DNA of 64,000 nucleotides, taken from Sphagnum magellanicum (Eukaryota > Streptophyta > Sphagnopsida > Sphagnales > Sphagnaceae). The translations under genes were made by a program, and so were the position numbers. Of this stretch, positions 1-10,844 are shown one piece after another (position 1 is the first letter of the stretch; each line of letters starts with the position of its first letter). Location of the stretch: assembly GCA_021904315.1 (NCBI GenBank), contig CM038907.1, forward strand, positions 26,109,223 to 26,173,222, written 5' to 3'. Under the pieces are notes generated by a model. That model was not told the origin of the DNA, did no database searches, and saw only the letters and a list, made by a program, of their open reading frames with translations.

Positions 1-567
1 CAAAGCTAGGGTTGCGACAGGTGGCGCCTTTGGGAGTTGGCAAAAACCAACTTGGAGAAGGCGCACAAAAGGTACAAGGATTTTGCGGACAAGTCCCGAC
101 GAGAGGTGAAATGCCAAGTGGGAGACGAGGTGTGGTTGAACATCAAGAACTTTTGATTATCCAAAGGATTAAGTCATAAGTTCTTGGGCCCATATGCGGG
201 TCCATTCAAAGTGTTGGAAAAGAAACTTTCCGACACTTATAAGTTAGAACTACCGGAAAATCTTAGAGTTCACCCCACATTTCATGTTTCCTTCTTGAAG
301 CCGGTCGCCCGTGATGCCTCAACGCCTAATCGAGAGCACACCTCAAGGCCCCCACCGGACTTGGTTCATAATGAACCAGAGTTTGAGGTGGAGGCTGTGC
401 TCAAATCAAGGCAACTTAGAGGGCGAGAGCGGGAGTACCTAGTGAAGTGGAAAGGATACCATCCGATAGAAGCTTCTTGGGTGAATGAATCCGACATGGA
501 ACATGCCCAAGAAGCCATAGAAGAGTTCCACACTAGACCGACAAAGAAAAAAAGACGTAGAGAATGA
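1..567 (+). pseudogene. Ty3/gypsy chromovirus pol 3' end: integrase C-terminus plus chromodomain
   Basis: The frame is open into the window's left edge, so only the C-terminus is seen. The first part has the integrase C-terminal pattern: a basic stretch (KAHKRYKDFADKSRRE), then GDEVWLNIKNF, then LSKGLSHKFLGPYAGPF (the GPY/F module), then HPTFHVSFLKPV. It ends with a chromodomain of about 50 residues (EFEVEAVLKSRQLRGRE, YLVKWKGYHPIEASWVNE), which in chromoviruses steers integration towards modified chromatin. An in-frame TGA at 154-156 lies where relatives usually have Arg (CGA), which looks like a C-to-T decay, so the copy is probably dead. The stop codon ends at 567, and a polypurine tract and LTR follow downstream on the same strand. 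The family assignment is firm. Inactivity rests on one codon. Confidence 0.9.
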
Positions 568-1343
568 TGAGGACATCACCTTTCTTTTAGTGGGGAAGAG
601 TGTCACATAAAATGTACCACATCAAGTTGCAAGTGAAATAAAGGCATTAAAACTTCCAAGAGATTGTACCATGAAAAATTTGTATAAGGCAAATAGAGTT
701 GTCGAATGGCATGGGACAAATGGAACTATTTCGCGTAGGCCCAAATCAAAATCGGATTCCTCCTTGGGGTTGAGGAAACTTGGCCCCGAGAGAGGAGGCA
801 AACAAGGTGAGCTTGCGGGGACATGCACATGCCTTAAGTGCATCCCGAAGGGTTGGTTGGTAGTGTGGCCAACGCGGGAAGTCATGACCCCGCTCACATA
901 TTTTAAGTGTAGTTTGGGACTTGGGTTTGGCAAACCCAAGTGTTGCTTCTCGTACCTTGATAAGCAAACCTTTTAGTTAAGGCTTGGTTGTTGTGACCAA
1001 GGCGCGAGATAGGAAAAGGAGTCATGTCAAATAGCTTAGGTCAAGAGTAGACTTGACTTAAGTTCCTCATGAGGGGAAGAATGAAAAAAGTTCCTCCCAA
1101 ATGAAGAGCTTCGTCAAACTAGGATAGTTTAGTCCTCTTTTGACGAAGCGTTGGATGAGGGTTTTCCATAAGACCCTCTTGGACTTGTCAAGAAAGTGTT
1201 GGAATCTTGGGGACGCCTAAATTAGCTTAAGACATGGTCCAAGCCGCAAAGAGTTAGCAAATGGCCAAGGATCCAAAGAAAGCAATTACAATTGTATGAA
1301 GGAAAGTTCTAAGTGTCAATGAGGACATTGACCTCTTTCTTCT
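568..1343 (+). other. Retrotransposon 3' internal non-coding region with a duplicated end motif
   Basis: This is sequence between the chromodomain stop and the polypurine tract. No gene is recognised; short open frames here occur on both strands without family motifs. The first 35 bases (GAGGACATCACC, then TTTAGTGGGGAAGAG, then TGTCA) closely resemble 1321-1360 (GAGGACATTGACC, then CTAGTGGGGGAGAA, then TGTCG). The element therefore seems to have two copies of its 3' terminal signal about 750 bp apart. Confidence 0.6.
589..600 (+). other. Polypurine-tract-like motif, first copy
   Basis: AGTGGGGAAGAG directly precedes TGTCA, the same arrangement as the tract-LTR junction at 1344-1356. The sequence after it does not match the LTR at 1356. 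It may be a relic or the end of a different, truncated LTR. Confidence 0.4.
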
Positions 1344-1355
1344 AGTGGGGGAGAA
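1344..1355 (+). other. Polypurine tract of the gypsy element
   Basis: AGTGGGGGAGAA abuts the LTR start TGTCGCAACC. In LTR retrotransposons this tract primes plus-strand DNA synthesis. Its position next to a verified LTR boundary supports the call. Confidence 0.8.
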
Positions 1356-2176
1356 TGTCGCAACCCCACTTTGGCCAAGTGTGGGGGTGAAGCCCAACAC
1401 TTGGAAAAGTTGGAGGTTTGAAGTCCTCCGGGACTCCCGAATGTTCAGAGCTCGACAACAAGGCCCAAAACACCTCGCATTGGGGTTTTCTTGGTGTCAT
1501 TGAAAAGGTCTTGAAACGTAGATATCGAAAATGGCCTCGCATTGGTAATTCGGACACCTGCAGCCCAAGTTATGGGCAAAAGAAGGGCCGGGAGTCAAAC
1601 TGGCAGTTTGACTCCCGACCACTAAAAGTCGGGAATCGACCTCTTCCCGACGTCTCCTTGAAGAGTGCGACACGGCGTTGGAAAGCTCTCGACGAGAGCT
1701 ACAACATTGATTCAAGACTCGTCCCGATCTGAGTTTAGGGCGAGGAGTTATGGCCGTTCAAAGTTCCGGGAGTCCAGCCGGGACACTTTCGAGACTCCAT
1801 TTCGGGAGTCCCAACAAAATGTGCCATTCGGATGTAGCCTCCACGACCAGCCGCAGAGAATACTATATGGGGGAAGGTGGTGGCTTCCCCTGAGTCCGGG
1901 CCGTGGTGAGTCTTGTGTGTCCAAGTGCCCGTGGCAAGTCCCAACACCCAAAGGTGTTCCGAATGCTAAACTAACCCGATTTGGTTGGTTTTTGGATGCA
2001 GATTCACACGAGCTAAGCTAGTCCCTCTACCTAGTCTAATCCATGGGCTCCCAACTCGACCCTCTACCCCTTTTTAGAGTTGGAAGCCGGGAGCGTGCTA
2101 CCAAGTCTCAACTTTCCGCAACTTGACTTTGTGAAACCCTCAAGTGGGTTTCAGCCCGTGACTTGGGAGCACGTCA
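1356..2176 (+). mobile_element. 3' LTR of the gypsy chromovirus (821 bp)
   Basis: It starts TGTCGCAACC after a polypurine tract and ends GAGCACGTCA. The boundaries come from comparison with the solo LTR at 62191-62997 in inverted orientation, which starts and ends the same way and is similar along its whole length. Both share a TATA-like CTATATGG (here 1863-1870) inside a well conserved block, probably the core promoter. Its 5' partner lies left of the window, so the target duplication cannot be checked. Confidence 0.85.
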
Positions 2177-4540
2177 AACGTGCCTCGACTCATTATTTTT
2201 CCGTTGTTTTCAGTTTGGACTCACATTTGGAATCCATTAAGGAGCTTGTGGGTGCGTCAATACACGTACCAAAGATTATAAAAACTTTAAAAAATAACAG
2301 AATTATAGTAACCCACATATGTACATATATATGTGGAAAATGATCCATAAACCATACATTAATGTGTGTTCCAAAGGTTGCACACAATGTACACATTCAA
2401 AAAGCTCACACCTATGTACAATTAATACATAAGGAAATTGTCCTAAGGTAACAAAGTAAACATTCAAGGGTATTTAAAGGTAAACAACAAAATCATAATT
2501 AATTTTATAATTATGATTTTTCATTAATACTACTTATTGGGGACCCAACTCATACAACTTAAATTTTAATTTATATAATTTTTGGGTAAAAACCAAAATA
2601 AATATAAAAGAAATACCTTTGGTCTTGAGTACTAAAACTTTAAGAATAGTCCCAAGGAAAGAAGATTTATTCCTTTGGAAAATGAATAAAAAGAAAAGAT
2701 ATATAAACAAACAAGGAAAATACAACCCCATTAAGGGGTATCCACAACTTCCTAGAATGTTTTTGCCTCTCACTTATTTAAAAATTTCAACAAGCAATAT
2801 TCTTTGGTCATCTTCCTTTTTGATCGAAAATGTTTTCATATTCAGTTACTAATTCAAAATTTGGCTAATATGGATCACTTTAGGACATAATCACTACTTA
2901 GTTTTCAATTTGATAAGTGATTGCTTAAGTTGATGTTGAAAGTTTTGGATGGATTTGTATGACAATATTTCAAATGTATTATGAGAACATTTTTCAAATT
3001 GTGAAATGAATATAATGAATATCCAAAATACACAAGCATGTTTAAAACAATGTAACCAATTTTTTATTATTTAAGTGATTTTTTAAATTATTTGAAATTA
3101 TTTGAAAATGACATTTAGTTGGAATTTTTTTATATACACCTTTACATAAAAATATGAATTGTTTTTTTGGGTATGATAAGATTTTTTTACAATTAATTGA
3201 TTTATAAATCATGATTTAAAACATATTTTGTATAATATTTTGTTTTAAAGGATTTAATCATTGGTGTAAGTGGCTCCTATTAGCTAAATTGTACCATATT
3301 TTATTTTGTAGATTAAAACCATCTCTAAAAAAAATTAATGTTTTATATCAAATTTGATTAACTACTACTTAGCATAAAATATACACACAACCTATGCTAA
3401 CATACTCCATGTATTCCCCATTAAAACCCACACCAAACATGTATCAACAAAACTCCCCTCCAAGTACATCTTCTAAAAGTGGCAAAAATGGAATGGGAAG
3501 CCCAAGTCATTCCTATTTCCTTTAAGCCAAATGAACTTCCTCAATGTTTCCAATAATAAGGTGGCTCCTCCAAATTGAATCCATCAACCTTTAAGTAAAT
3601 GGAAATTAACATGATAAGTCAATCCAACTTTTAAAATATTAGTTAAGTGAAAAGGCTTTGCCTCTTATCAAAAGTGTTTTGGCCCTTGTTTCCCAAGTTT
3701 TAGCGGTCAAGACTCCAAATTTCCATCTTAGTATGTTGAATACTTATCATCCTTATGGATGTCATTCAAAAGGTAGAGCTATTATGGGACGAGTTACTTG
3801 TTCATGATATCCTTACTTTGTTGAACTCTTTCCAATCCAAACATTATAATGATGTTCAAGCTATGCTTGACGTCACGTGACTTGTAACATGCAATGAACT
3901 ATAACCTATGAGAATCAACATTTTTGTTTTAGTTCAACGAAAGTATCTTGAAACAACCTTTTCTACTCCCATACTTCATTTGTCAAATCTACATAACCAA
4001 TTTGCCACTCCTTATGGAGTTACTAGTTACATCACCAAAGCATGCTTTTGACACTTTCCACTATTATCATATTTGTTGCCATATTTTGTATCTTCCCAAT
4101 TAACCATGGAACATGAACTTGTGGTCAATAGCTTTGTTACTATCTAAGGTGTTGTGCAAGGCTTGACTATGATTTAAGTCCCATATTCTTTCCTTTTGAA
4201 AATATATGGTGCAATCTAAATGTTTAGAACCCTCTAATTTTTCTATATATTTCGTCTATCTTGATCAGATGAATGATTGCTATCAGGGATTTTTATTTTA
4301 ATTAATATAAAATATTGGCTAAATTTTCCCCCAAAAATAGCAAAATTAGTCAAATTTACACCAGGGAAAAAAATAATTCTTTAGGTTCATGAAACTTATA
4401 TGGTTTTAATATCAAATTTACACTCTTAATCTCTAAGTACTTTTGTATGATCTAATAATTATTATATTTTAAGAGTGTAGATCTGATATAAATAATTAAT
4501 TATTAATCATGAGCTCTTAATTTTAATTAGTACTTAGTAT
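2177..4540. other. AT-rich non-coding stretch
   Basis: I see no supported gene. Many short A/T runs and stop codons occur in all frames. An isolated TGACGTCACGTGAC at 3868-3881 combines a CRE-like palindrome and a G-box, but no gene starts next to it. Confidence 0.6.
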
Positions 4541-5060
4541 GTTCTAATACCATGTTTGACATTCTCTAGTTACCAAGAATACATGCAAAAGAGAGAACGA
4601 AAACATGGAAATTGAAACCCGAGAAGAACACACAACAAAGTATCATTATCCATCTCGGTGACACTATTATGAACTAGGTATTCACTACCTTGAAATTGGC
4701 TATACAAGTTGTTGAGGCAGGCCATTTAGCTAGTTGTTGAGGCAGAGGAGTGCTGAAACTAGGTTGATGGCATGTTGCAGAATGTGATAGGCAAAATGGT
4801 AGCAAATACCATATGTGAAGTTCAGTCACAGCTTTTCACACAGTTTTTCTAAGCTTGTTCCATTGTGGCAAAAATCTGTTTGAGTGGCTGATTCAGCCTG
4901 CTGGGCGGTGGCTGAGGGCAGATGGATCCAATTTCAGCTTCTAATGCACCCAAAGACTTGCCCATGGACTTGCTAGGAGGCGGTGTTGTCCCTAGCCAGC
5001 CCACTCTCTAGTACATAATTGAGATTGCTACATACCTCTTTAGCTAGTACTAGCTATTGA
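4541..5060 (-). mobile_element. Possible LTR end with tRNA-Met primer-binding-like site (tentative)
   Basis: On the minus strand, TGGTATTAGAAC (4552-4541) resembles the plant retrotransposon primer site TGGTATCAGAGC, and the bases before it end ...TCAAACA, as an LTR should. The region up to about 5060 is less AT-rich than its left neighbour and differs from the duplicated gene flank to its right. I could not find the other LTR edge, so the extent is a guess. Confidence 0.3.
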
Positions 5061-5261
5061 CCTAACTATTTCACAATTTCAATTAAGAACAAACAACCAG
5101 GCTATGGGGTGCAGCTGACCCATGACTACATTCACTCCATAGAGAGGGAAAACAGACAAAAAACCAAAGAGAGGGATAGACAGAGTGCACCACCGCCACA
5201 ATGATGATGTGCAACTCACTATTGTTATGTTACAGACAGTGCTGTTGCTTGATTTGAGTCC

Positions 5262-5855
5262 CTCTTTTAAGACTAATTCCACAAATACAGCAAAACAACT
5301 TCCAAGTGATCCTTATGTCAGAGACCCACAACACCAGTCATACTCTTCCTAGCTTTCATTCAACAGTTACTCAGCATCATCACATAAAATGTTTATAGAT
5401 AAAAACTTTACAACAATGCTTGTTGTCCTTACCCCTTTTGATTCACACCCTCCATAGCTAATGCAGCTTGTTGGAATTGCCTTTGTGGTTTAACCGGATC
5501 ACAAGTACATGGCTTTGCTAATCCTTACTAAAACCAGCAGCGTCTAGGTCCAGTCTCACAATTCGAACAAAGTCACGAAACCAATGAGCTACAGTGACTA
5601 TGATAGGCAGAGATTTTAATATGTTCTTATCTATCACTTACATAACCAGATTGAGCTCAATGCAATTCTTTCTCACTGAAATCTGACTTTTCAGTCACAA
5701 TTCCCTTCTGTGGTCTACTTGAAGAAATGAATTTTGGCAGCAGTTTGGCATTCCAACTGATTGGATCAGCTGGAAACTTTTTTACCACCACACAACTTGT
5801 CTAAGATTTTACATGGGGATCATGGTTGCAAAAAAAAGGCTGCTTGATGACAGCT
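5262..5855 (-). other. 3' flank of reductase gene 1, shared with gene 2
   Basis: This non-coding sequence downstream of the stop codon matches 54653-55222 in reverse complement. One example is the conserved GTCTCTGACATAAGGATC near 5316 and 55157. The match ends close to 5262 and marks one edge of the block that was duplicated with the gene. No polyadenylation site could be assigned with confidence. Confidence 0.7.
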
Positions 5856-7799
5856 TTACACGTATCTGTTGAGGAATTCGCCAACAGTAGTGTATTTGAC
5901 ATCTGGGTACAATTTATTGGCATCAACATCATCAGGTCCTGGCTCAAAGTACTGGTCGCCCTTCACCAGCAAGGAGTAAGAGAGTGCAAGAAACAACTTA
6001 TTTGGGAAAGGCATCTCTGTGGTCACACAAACCCCACAATGAAAATCTGCATTAAAAATGATGTCATAAAATGATGACCTAACTGCAGAGAGCTGATCTG
6101 CAACTTTGTGCTGGGAGTAAAGAGCTAAAAAGATTATGTTAATCAAGATCATCATGCTTGCAAGAGTTAACTTACATGGATTCTGTCAAACAGTCTGTAC
6201 AAGACATACATATAGTGCTGAACAAACAAAAGAGGTGATTTCCAAAAAGGGTCTTGTTAGAGGACTTTTTCTCCTCTTTCTTTTACCTTCAATCTGCTTC
6301 AGTACTTCAGACTCTGGTATGTATGTCTTGTCAAGGCTGTGACCAATTTTCTTCTCCCACAGCTGCACAACCTCATTCATGCTTTTAATGTTGGGTTCTG
6401 GACGAATCAGCAGCTGCTTGTTGAGAGTGCGAGGATCATCCACTGCTTTGATTGTGAATGTGCCAATGTCTTCTTCAGAATTGTATACACCTGTTCACTG
6501 GACAAGCTTTGGTGAACCACAACTGAACCCAAAAAGAAAGAAAATGCTCTACACAAGTTCCAGTGGCTGATTTTGCACATAGTTGCAGAATGTTCCAAAA
6601 GGTAACAGCCAGTTACAGTACTATCTATGAGGCTAGATCAGGCATCACAAAATTCCTCAGATGACGAACCTTGATGCAAGAGTTACAGGCATTAGCAGAC
6701 AAAAGGGTGAGCAGATGACAGACCTTTAGCATTGCCATCACCCAAAATGGTAACTTTATCCCTCGGGAGTTTCAGCTCCTGTTGCTCAGGAGAACGAGAA
6801 AGGCTGAAAGAGCCTGAGAAAAGGCTTTCAAAGCGGAAGATCCAAGAGCCTAAGAAAACGCTGGCAAAGCTGTTGCTATTCACAAATGTGTATGGGATGC
6901 CTGCTGCTTTGATAGCATTGCGGGCTTTTATCTTGTCCACAAATAACACATCTATAGCTTTCATCTTGACACTTCTCTCAGGATCATCACCAAACTCTGA
7001 AGGTAGGAATCTCTGCATAAGCACCGAAAAAAATGGACAATATATCAAACTTCAGAGAAAGATTTGAATCCAAGTATGAAATGTATTGATCTGGTCAAAA
7101 ACTTTGGTGCATAACATGGTATCATAAATGAAGGCAATGTCTAGCTGCAAATTACATGCTTGTTGGGTAGGATAATCAACCCAGCCATGATATTCTTCTG
7201 AATGCCCACTAACCCTAAGGGTTAGAGACACACCCCATGTTCTGCACTTCAATCCTTGGATCTTCTTCCTTGCCTGCACAATGTGTGTCACAAAATTGAG
7301 CAAGCGTTTCGAGTTGTGAACCAGAGATTGACATACCGTGATGTGTCCCACTTCCTTGATTGCTGTAATCAGATTGAGTTGATCCGGTAGTTGAGCTGTA
7401 CCAAGGGTGGAGATGACAACATCCACTTGCTTCAATGCTGCCACAAGGCTCTCATGGTCATTGATGTCCCCCTGCATTTTGTTGGAGTACTTGGATTTTA
7501 TCAAGGACCATGAAGTGCTAATTCTCTGATGAGGCATACCATGTCCTGTCTTTACTGAACTTCACAAGACAAAAAAGAAATGAAGAAAGAAAAAGTTGGG
7601 GGTTGAGTCTATTTACTTCCAAAATTGTGATGCCAGAAGCCTTGAATGAATCAATCAGCTCCTTCTTTGAGGAGTGGGGTCCTGCTGTGTCTGGGCGAAC
7701 CAGAGCAAAGGTGGGATGGCCCAGCCGAGCACTCGCCTTGGTGATGAATTGTCCAATTGCTCCAGTTGCTCCAACAACCAGAATCTTGCTGTTTCCCAT
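5856..7799 (-). CDS. PIP-family NADPH reductase, gene 1 (PCBER/PLR/isoflavone-reductase-like), 5 exons
   Basis: Exons in coding order: 7799-7617, 7471-7337, 7012-6724, 6490-6287, 6016-5856, giving 972 nt and 323 aa. All introns (145, 324, 233 and 270 bp) are GT-AG. The N-terminus has the Rossmann NADPH motif G10-ATG-AI-G16 and Arg35 in LVRP, expected near the NADPH 2'-phosphate. Further motifs are GDINDHESLVAALKQVDVVIS, RFLPSEFG, and FVDKIKARNAI, where Lys133 aligns with the catalytic Lys of PCBER and PLR. IPYTFVNSN, PRDKVTILGDGN and DDPRTLNK follow. The family is cytosolic and reduces lignans, phenylcoumarans or isoflavonoids with NADPH. The FVDK context is nearest to PLR, but substrate cannot be read from sequence. 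The usual length is about 308-312 aa; the excess lies in exon 3 around residues 155-180. No stop or frameshift was found. Gene 2 at 52723 is its inverted paralogue. Confidence 0.9.
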
Positions 7800-8690
7800 T
7801 TTCTTTTGTTTGGTTTGATGGGAAGATCAAGACCAAATATTTGAAGACACTGAAAAACAAGATTCAGTTTGCAGGGGGGAAGCTTGAAGCAAAGACCAAT
7901 TTTGAGGTGGTATATGCATCCTTGTCCATTTCTGCCTCAAGTGCAAAAACAAGGAGAAGAATGACAAACAGCCTAGCCAAAGCTTTCAATGGTTCAGCCT
8001 TGAGATTGTTTCCTCCTGTTCTGAGGGCAGACAAGCCCAATACAATATGCAAGCAAGACTACATGTGCAAAAGAGCTCCCAAGGTGAAATGCTTCTTGCA
8101 TTCAAACTGCTTGTATACACATATTGATGCTACTTCTCCAATTTTTGGTGACAGAATGACTGAACATGATCATCAATCCACACCGTGATTTTCCACCTCA
8201 AATCATTTTACAAACTTGACATTCCTTCATTCCAGTTTCAAGCTGCAAGCATGAGCATGTACAAATGCACACAAAACAAGCTCCATCAAACAACATACAA
8301 TTGGATTACTGGACAAAACAGCGAAGTATGAATCTGCCTTTATCAATAGATGAGGAACCTCCCTGCAGATTGTCAGCTTGAAAACATTCACAGAAAATTT
8401 CATATACTAGGACCAAACACCATGTTAAAATGATCACACACCCACTGCTAACAACAATGCAACAAAATTTGGATAGAGGTAGAAACTCATCAAAACAGCT
8501 TGAGAAAGAGAGAAAAATGATGATGGACAATGAACCTGCAAGTTATTGGAAGCAAGATGGAATTGGGTGGTTGACAGCTTGCTTGCACTGTGTTTTGAAA
8601 ACTTCTGTAATGCACAATACCCATGACAGAAGTTCTCAGATTCTTATGACAAAACAAATTTCACCCTGGAAAGCTCAAAATCCACACCCC
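7800..8690 (-). promoter_or_regulatory. 5' flank/leader of reductase gene 1, partly conserved with gene 2
   Basis: Upstream sequence matches 52130-52722 in inverted orientation. This includes the block just before the ATG (TGGTCTTGATCTTCCCATCA) and a block at about 8300-8450. Between roughly 7855 and 8165 gene 1 has about 300 bp that gene 2 lacks, with a balanced, gene-like base composition. No TATA box could be fixed. The homology ends near a C-rich run at 8690-8703. Confidence 0.6.
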
Positions 8691-9878
8691 CATCCCCCCC
8701 CCAACAGCTTCCAAATTCTTGTAGCTGTGTGTGTATCTGCGCACCCCATGTTTTGTGATGTGGGTATGAAGTATTTATGCCAAATAATGGACATTCTAAA
8801 GGGGGGGTGATCATTCCAAAAAAAAAAAAAAAAACAGATTTTTGGGGGAAAAACACTGAAGTACCAAGGGAGAGGGTTGATCACCCAGAGAAAAAAAGGG
8901 TGGACCTTTAGGGGAAAACACTCACACAAGCCCTACTGAAGTGCAACAAAAGTTGGGTTGTAGAAGAGAATTAAAACCAACAAAACAGCTTTGAGAAAAG
9001 AGCAAAACGATTATGACACTTACATGCAACTTTGCTTCAACTGCTTCTGAAATCTCCATCTGCACATCATGACACATTCTTGTATTCTTATACAAAACAT
9101 ACCCTGGTCCCTAACAAGCTCCAAATCAAACCCCAACTTCCTGTGGCTAGTATCAGTATTTTTTTTTCAGGTGAACTTGGGCAAAATTTTCGCAAGATTT
9201 TTACTGTGTAGGGCAGTTTTTCTGCTAGTTTTCTACTGTTTTGACAGTTTCCTCAAATCTTTACGCCTTTAAAGCTAAATCTGATGTGGAACTATCGCCA
9301 CTCAAGGCTAAATCTATTGTGGGATCATTGCCACCCATGTCACATCACAAAAATGCAAAGAGAAACACTTGTGGCTATGTGTCTGCTCAACTGGTGCTTG
9401 CGATGTGGGAGACTACTAATAGCAAACCACCGGGACCAATCATTATGATTAGTCGAAGAGATCATATTTATTAGAGTCTTCTCTAACATGTGTTAACCTG
9501 TGCTGTGCCTTTCACCAGCCTCACCAAAGTATGCAAAACTGTTGGGCCAAAACCATTTTGCTGAGCCAAACCGTCATATTTTGACGTTTGTTCATCTAAT
9601 TTGAATGCAGGGTAACATATTAAGCAATGTGGTGATGTGCTTCTATAGTCTCCTTTGTGTATTTCCATTTGTAGGGTTGATGAAACGCTGTGAATTCTAC
9701 ATTAAGGAGGAGAACTAGCTATGTTGGTTTATTTTGGGCTTTTTGGCTTTTTCCTGCCCTTTCAGCTTTTAGCCTTGAAGTAATTGATGACCTGAAAGAA
9801 GGGCAGCTAAACCAAGGTTTACGGAGCACCTGTTGCAGTTAGGTGGATGCTTAGCACCTGTTCTAGTTGGACATAAAT
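8691..9878. other. Non-coding stretch with homopolymer runs
   Basis: It holds a poly-C run (about 8693-8703), a poly-A run (8817-8834) and two similar short segments with GATCA...TTTTGGGGGAAAA-type sequence at about 8805-8860 and 8875-8920. I see no supported gene. Confidence 0.5.
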
Positions 9879-9880
9879 TA

Positions 9881-10282
9881 GAGAAATCCGTAAAGTCAGG
9901 AAAACACGGCACCAGAACCCTGAGTTTGGTCTAAAACCGGGTGAGATTCAAAAAAACCTGCGAAAAAAGTACATTAGCCGTCAAGGTGGGGGTGAAACTC
10001 AGAAATGCACCATTTTTGTGCCAAACTGAGTTTCATCCGGTTTTGGCCCCCTCTTTCCTTTTTCCTGAGCGCCTCCACTGCTGCTACATATATTTTCACT
10101 GCTCCTACATGTGCAACTACTATAATTACCTCGAACGTTGTGCATTAAATGCTGAGTTTCAGCATTTCATACCCAGATTTAATAAAAACTTCCTTACTTT
10201 GCGGACCTCATTCAAAGAGGGGATAGGGGGTGAAAAGAGGCCCAAAGACAGGGTGAAGACAGGATGACTTTACGGATTTCTC
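9881..10282. mobile_element. Small non-autonomous DNA transposon (MITE-like) with perfect 18-bp TIRs
   Basis: GAGAAATCCGTAAAGTCA at 9881-9898 is repeated as its exact reverse complement at 10265-10282. Both ends are flanked by TA (9879-9880 and 10283-10284), a possible TA target duplication. Inside, segments around 9920-9955 and 10020-10050 are also inverted copies of each other (CTGAGTTT...CGGTTTTGG), so the element can fold on itself. There is no transposase. Superfamily is uncertain: TA suggests Tc1/mariner-like, but the ends lack the usual Stowaway start. Confidence 0.7.
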
Positions 10283-10332
10283 TATTGTTAGTGAAATTTC
10301 CCAAAAAATTACTCATGTCAAAAGTTGTAGGA

Positions 10333-10576
10333 AACTTGGTTTTTGGGAACTTGCGAGTCATCCTTTCTAGAACCATTTTCCAGATCTTGTGAGTTGTCTT
10401 CACGCTTACATCTGTTTTTTGGAACTTGCAAGTGCTCTTGACATAATGTTGACTCATAAAAGGAAGTTGTGAATTGTCATATATGCTTAGATTTATTTTT
10501 TGGAACTTGCAGGTGCTCTTGACAGAATGTTGACTGGACGGTAGAGCCATTGTGGGTGGAACCATGGGGAGCTTCT
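10333..10576. repeat. Imperfect 75-81 bp tandem repeat, about 3 copies
   Basis: GGAACTTGC followed by similar sequence recurs at 10346, 10421 and 10502. The last two copies agree well (TTTTTTGGAACTTGC, GTGCTCTTGACA, AATGTTGACT); the first is more diverged. Confidence 0.7.
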
Positions 10577-10760
10577 TTGTAGGGGTGTTTTTCATGGATT
10601 CTGCCAAGTTACCTTCATGTACCTCATCCATGGGCGTCAAATAAAATAAATTGCCAATGGACTTCTTTAAAGTCAAGAAACGCAAACGAGTGTAAATCAT
10701 ATTGTAAGTCAGGAGAAAAAGGAGGCCACTTATGGAGCCATCTGATGATTTTAGGAGTGA
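10545..10760 (-). repeat. Dispersed repeat, copy 1
   Basis: It shares many blocks with 11970-12190 in the same order and orientation: CCATTGTGGGTG, AGGAGAAAAAGGAGGCCACT, GTAAATCATA/GTAAATTATA. The two copies differ by small gaps and many substitutions. Family unknown. Confidence 0.65.
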
Positions 10761-10844
10761 CGCTGAAGCAAATAGTTCACCAATCAAATTGTTACACAAA
10801 AAGACTAAATATCTCATTGCAATTTTAAAACTAGGATTCTGCAT

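Larger units (their letters stand above)
10212..10844 (-). other. Unrecognised 210-codon open frame running into the TIR element
   Basis: The frame is long for this AT-rich DNA, but I recognise no domain. Its last 20-odd codons lie inside the TIR element, so its stop is borrowed. The middle has a 27-residue repeat (VKSTCKFQK twice), which simply reflects an 81-bp DNA tandem repeat. About 215 bp (10545-10760) recur in diverged, frame-broken form at 11970-12190. This fits a dispersed repeat better than a working gene. Confidence 0.3.

Noticed and set aside
1418-2021. Several open frames of about 100 codons on both strands
   Set aside because: They lie inside the LTR, and the matching solo LTR does not keep the frames.
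3868-3881. Composite CRE/G-box (TGACGTCACGTGAC)
   Set aside because: No gene start is nearby, so it is likely a chance or relic motif.
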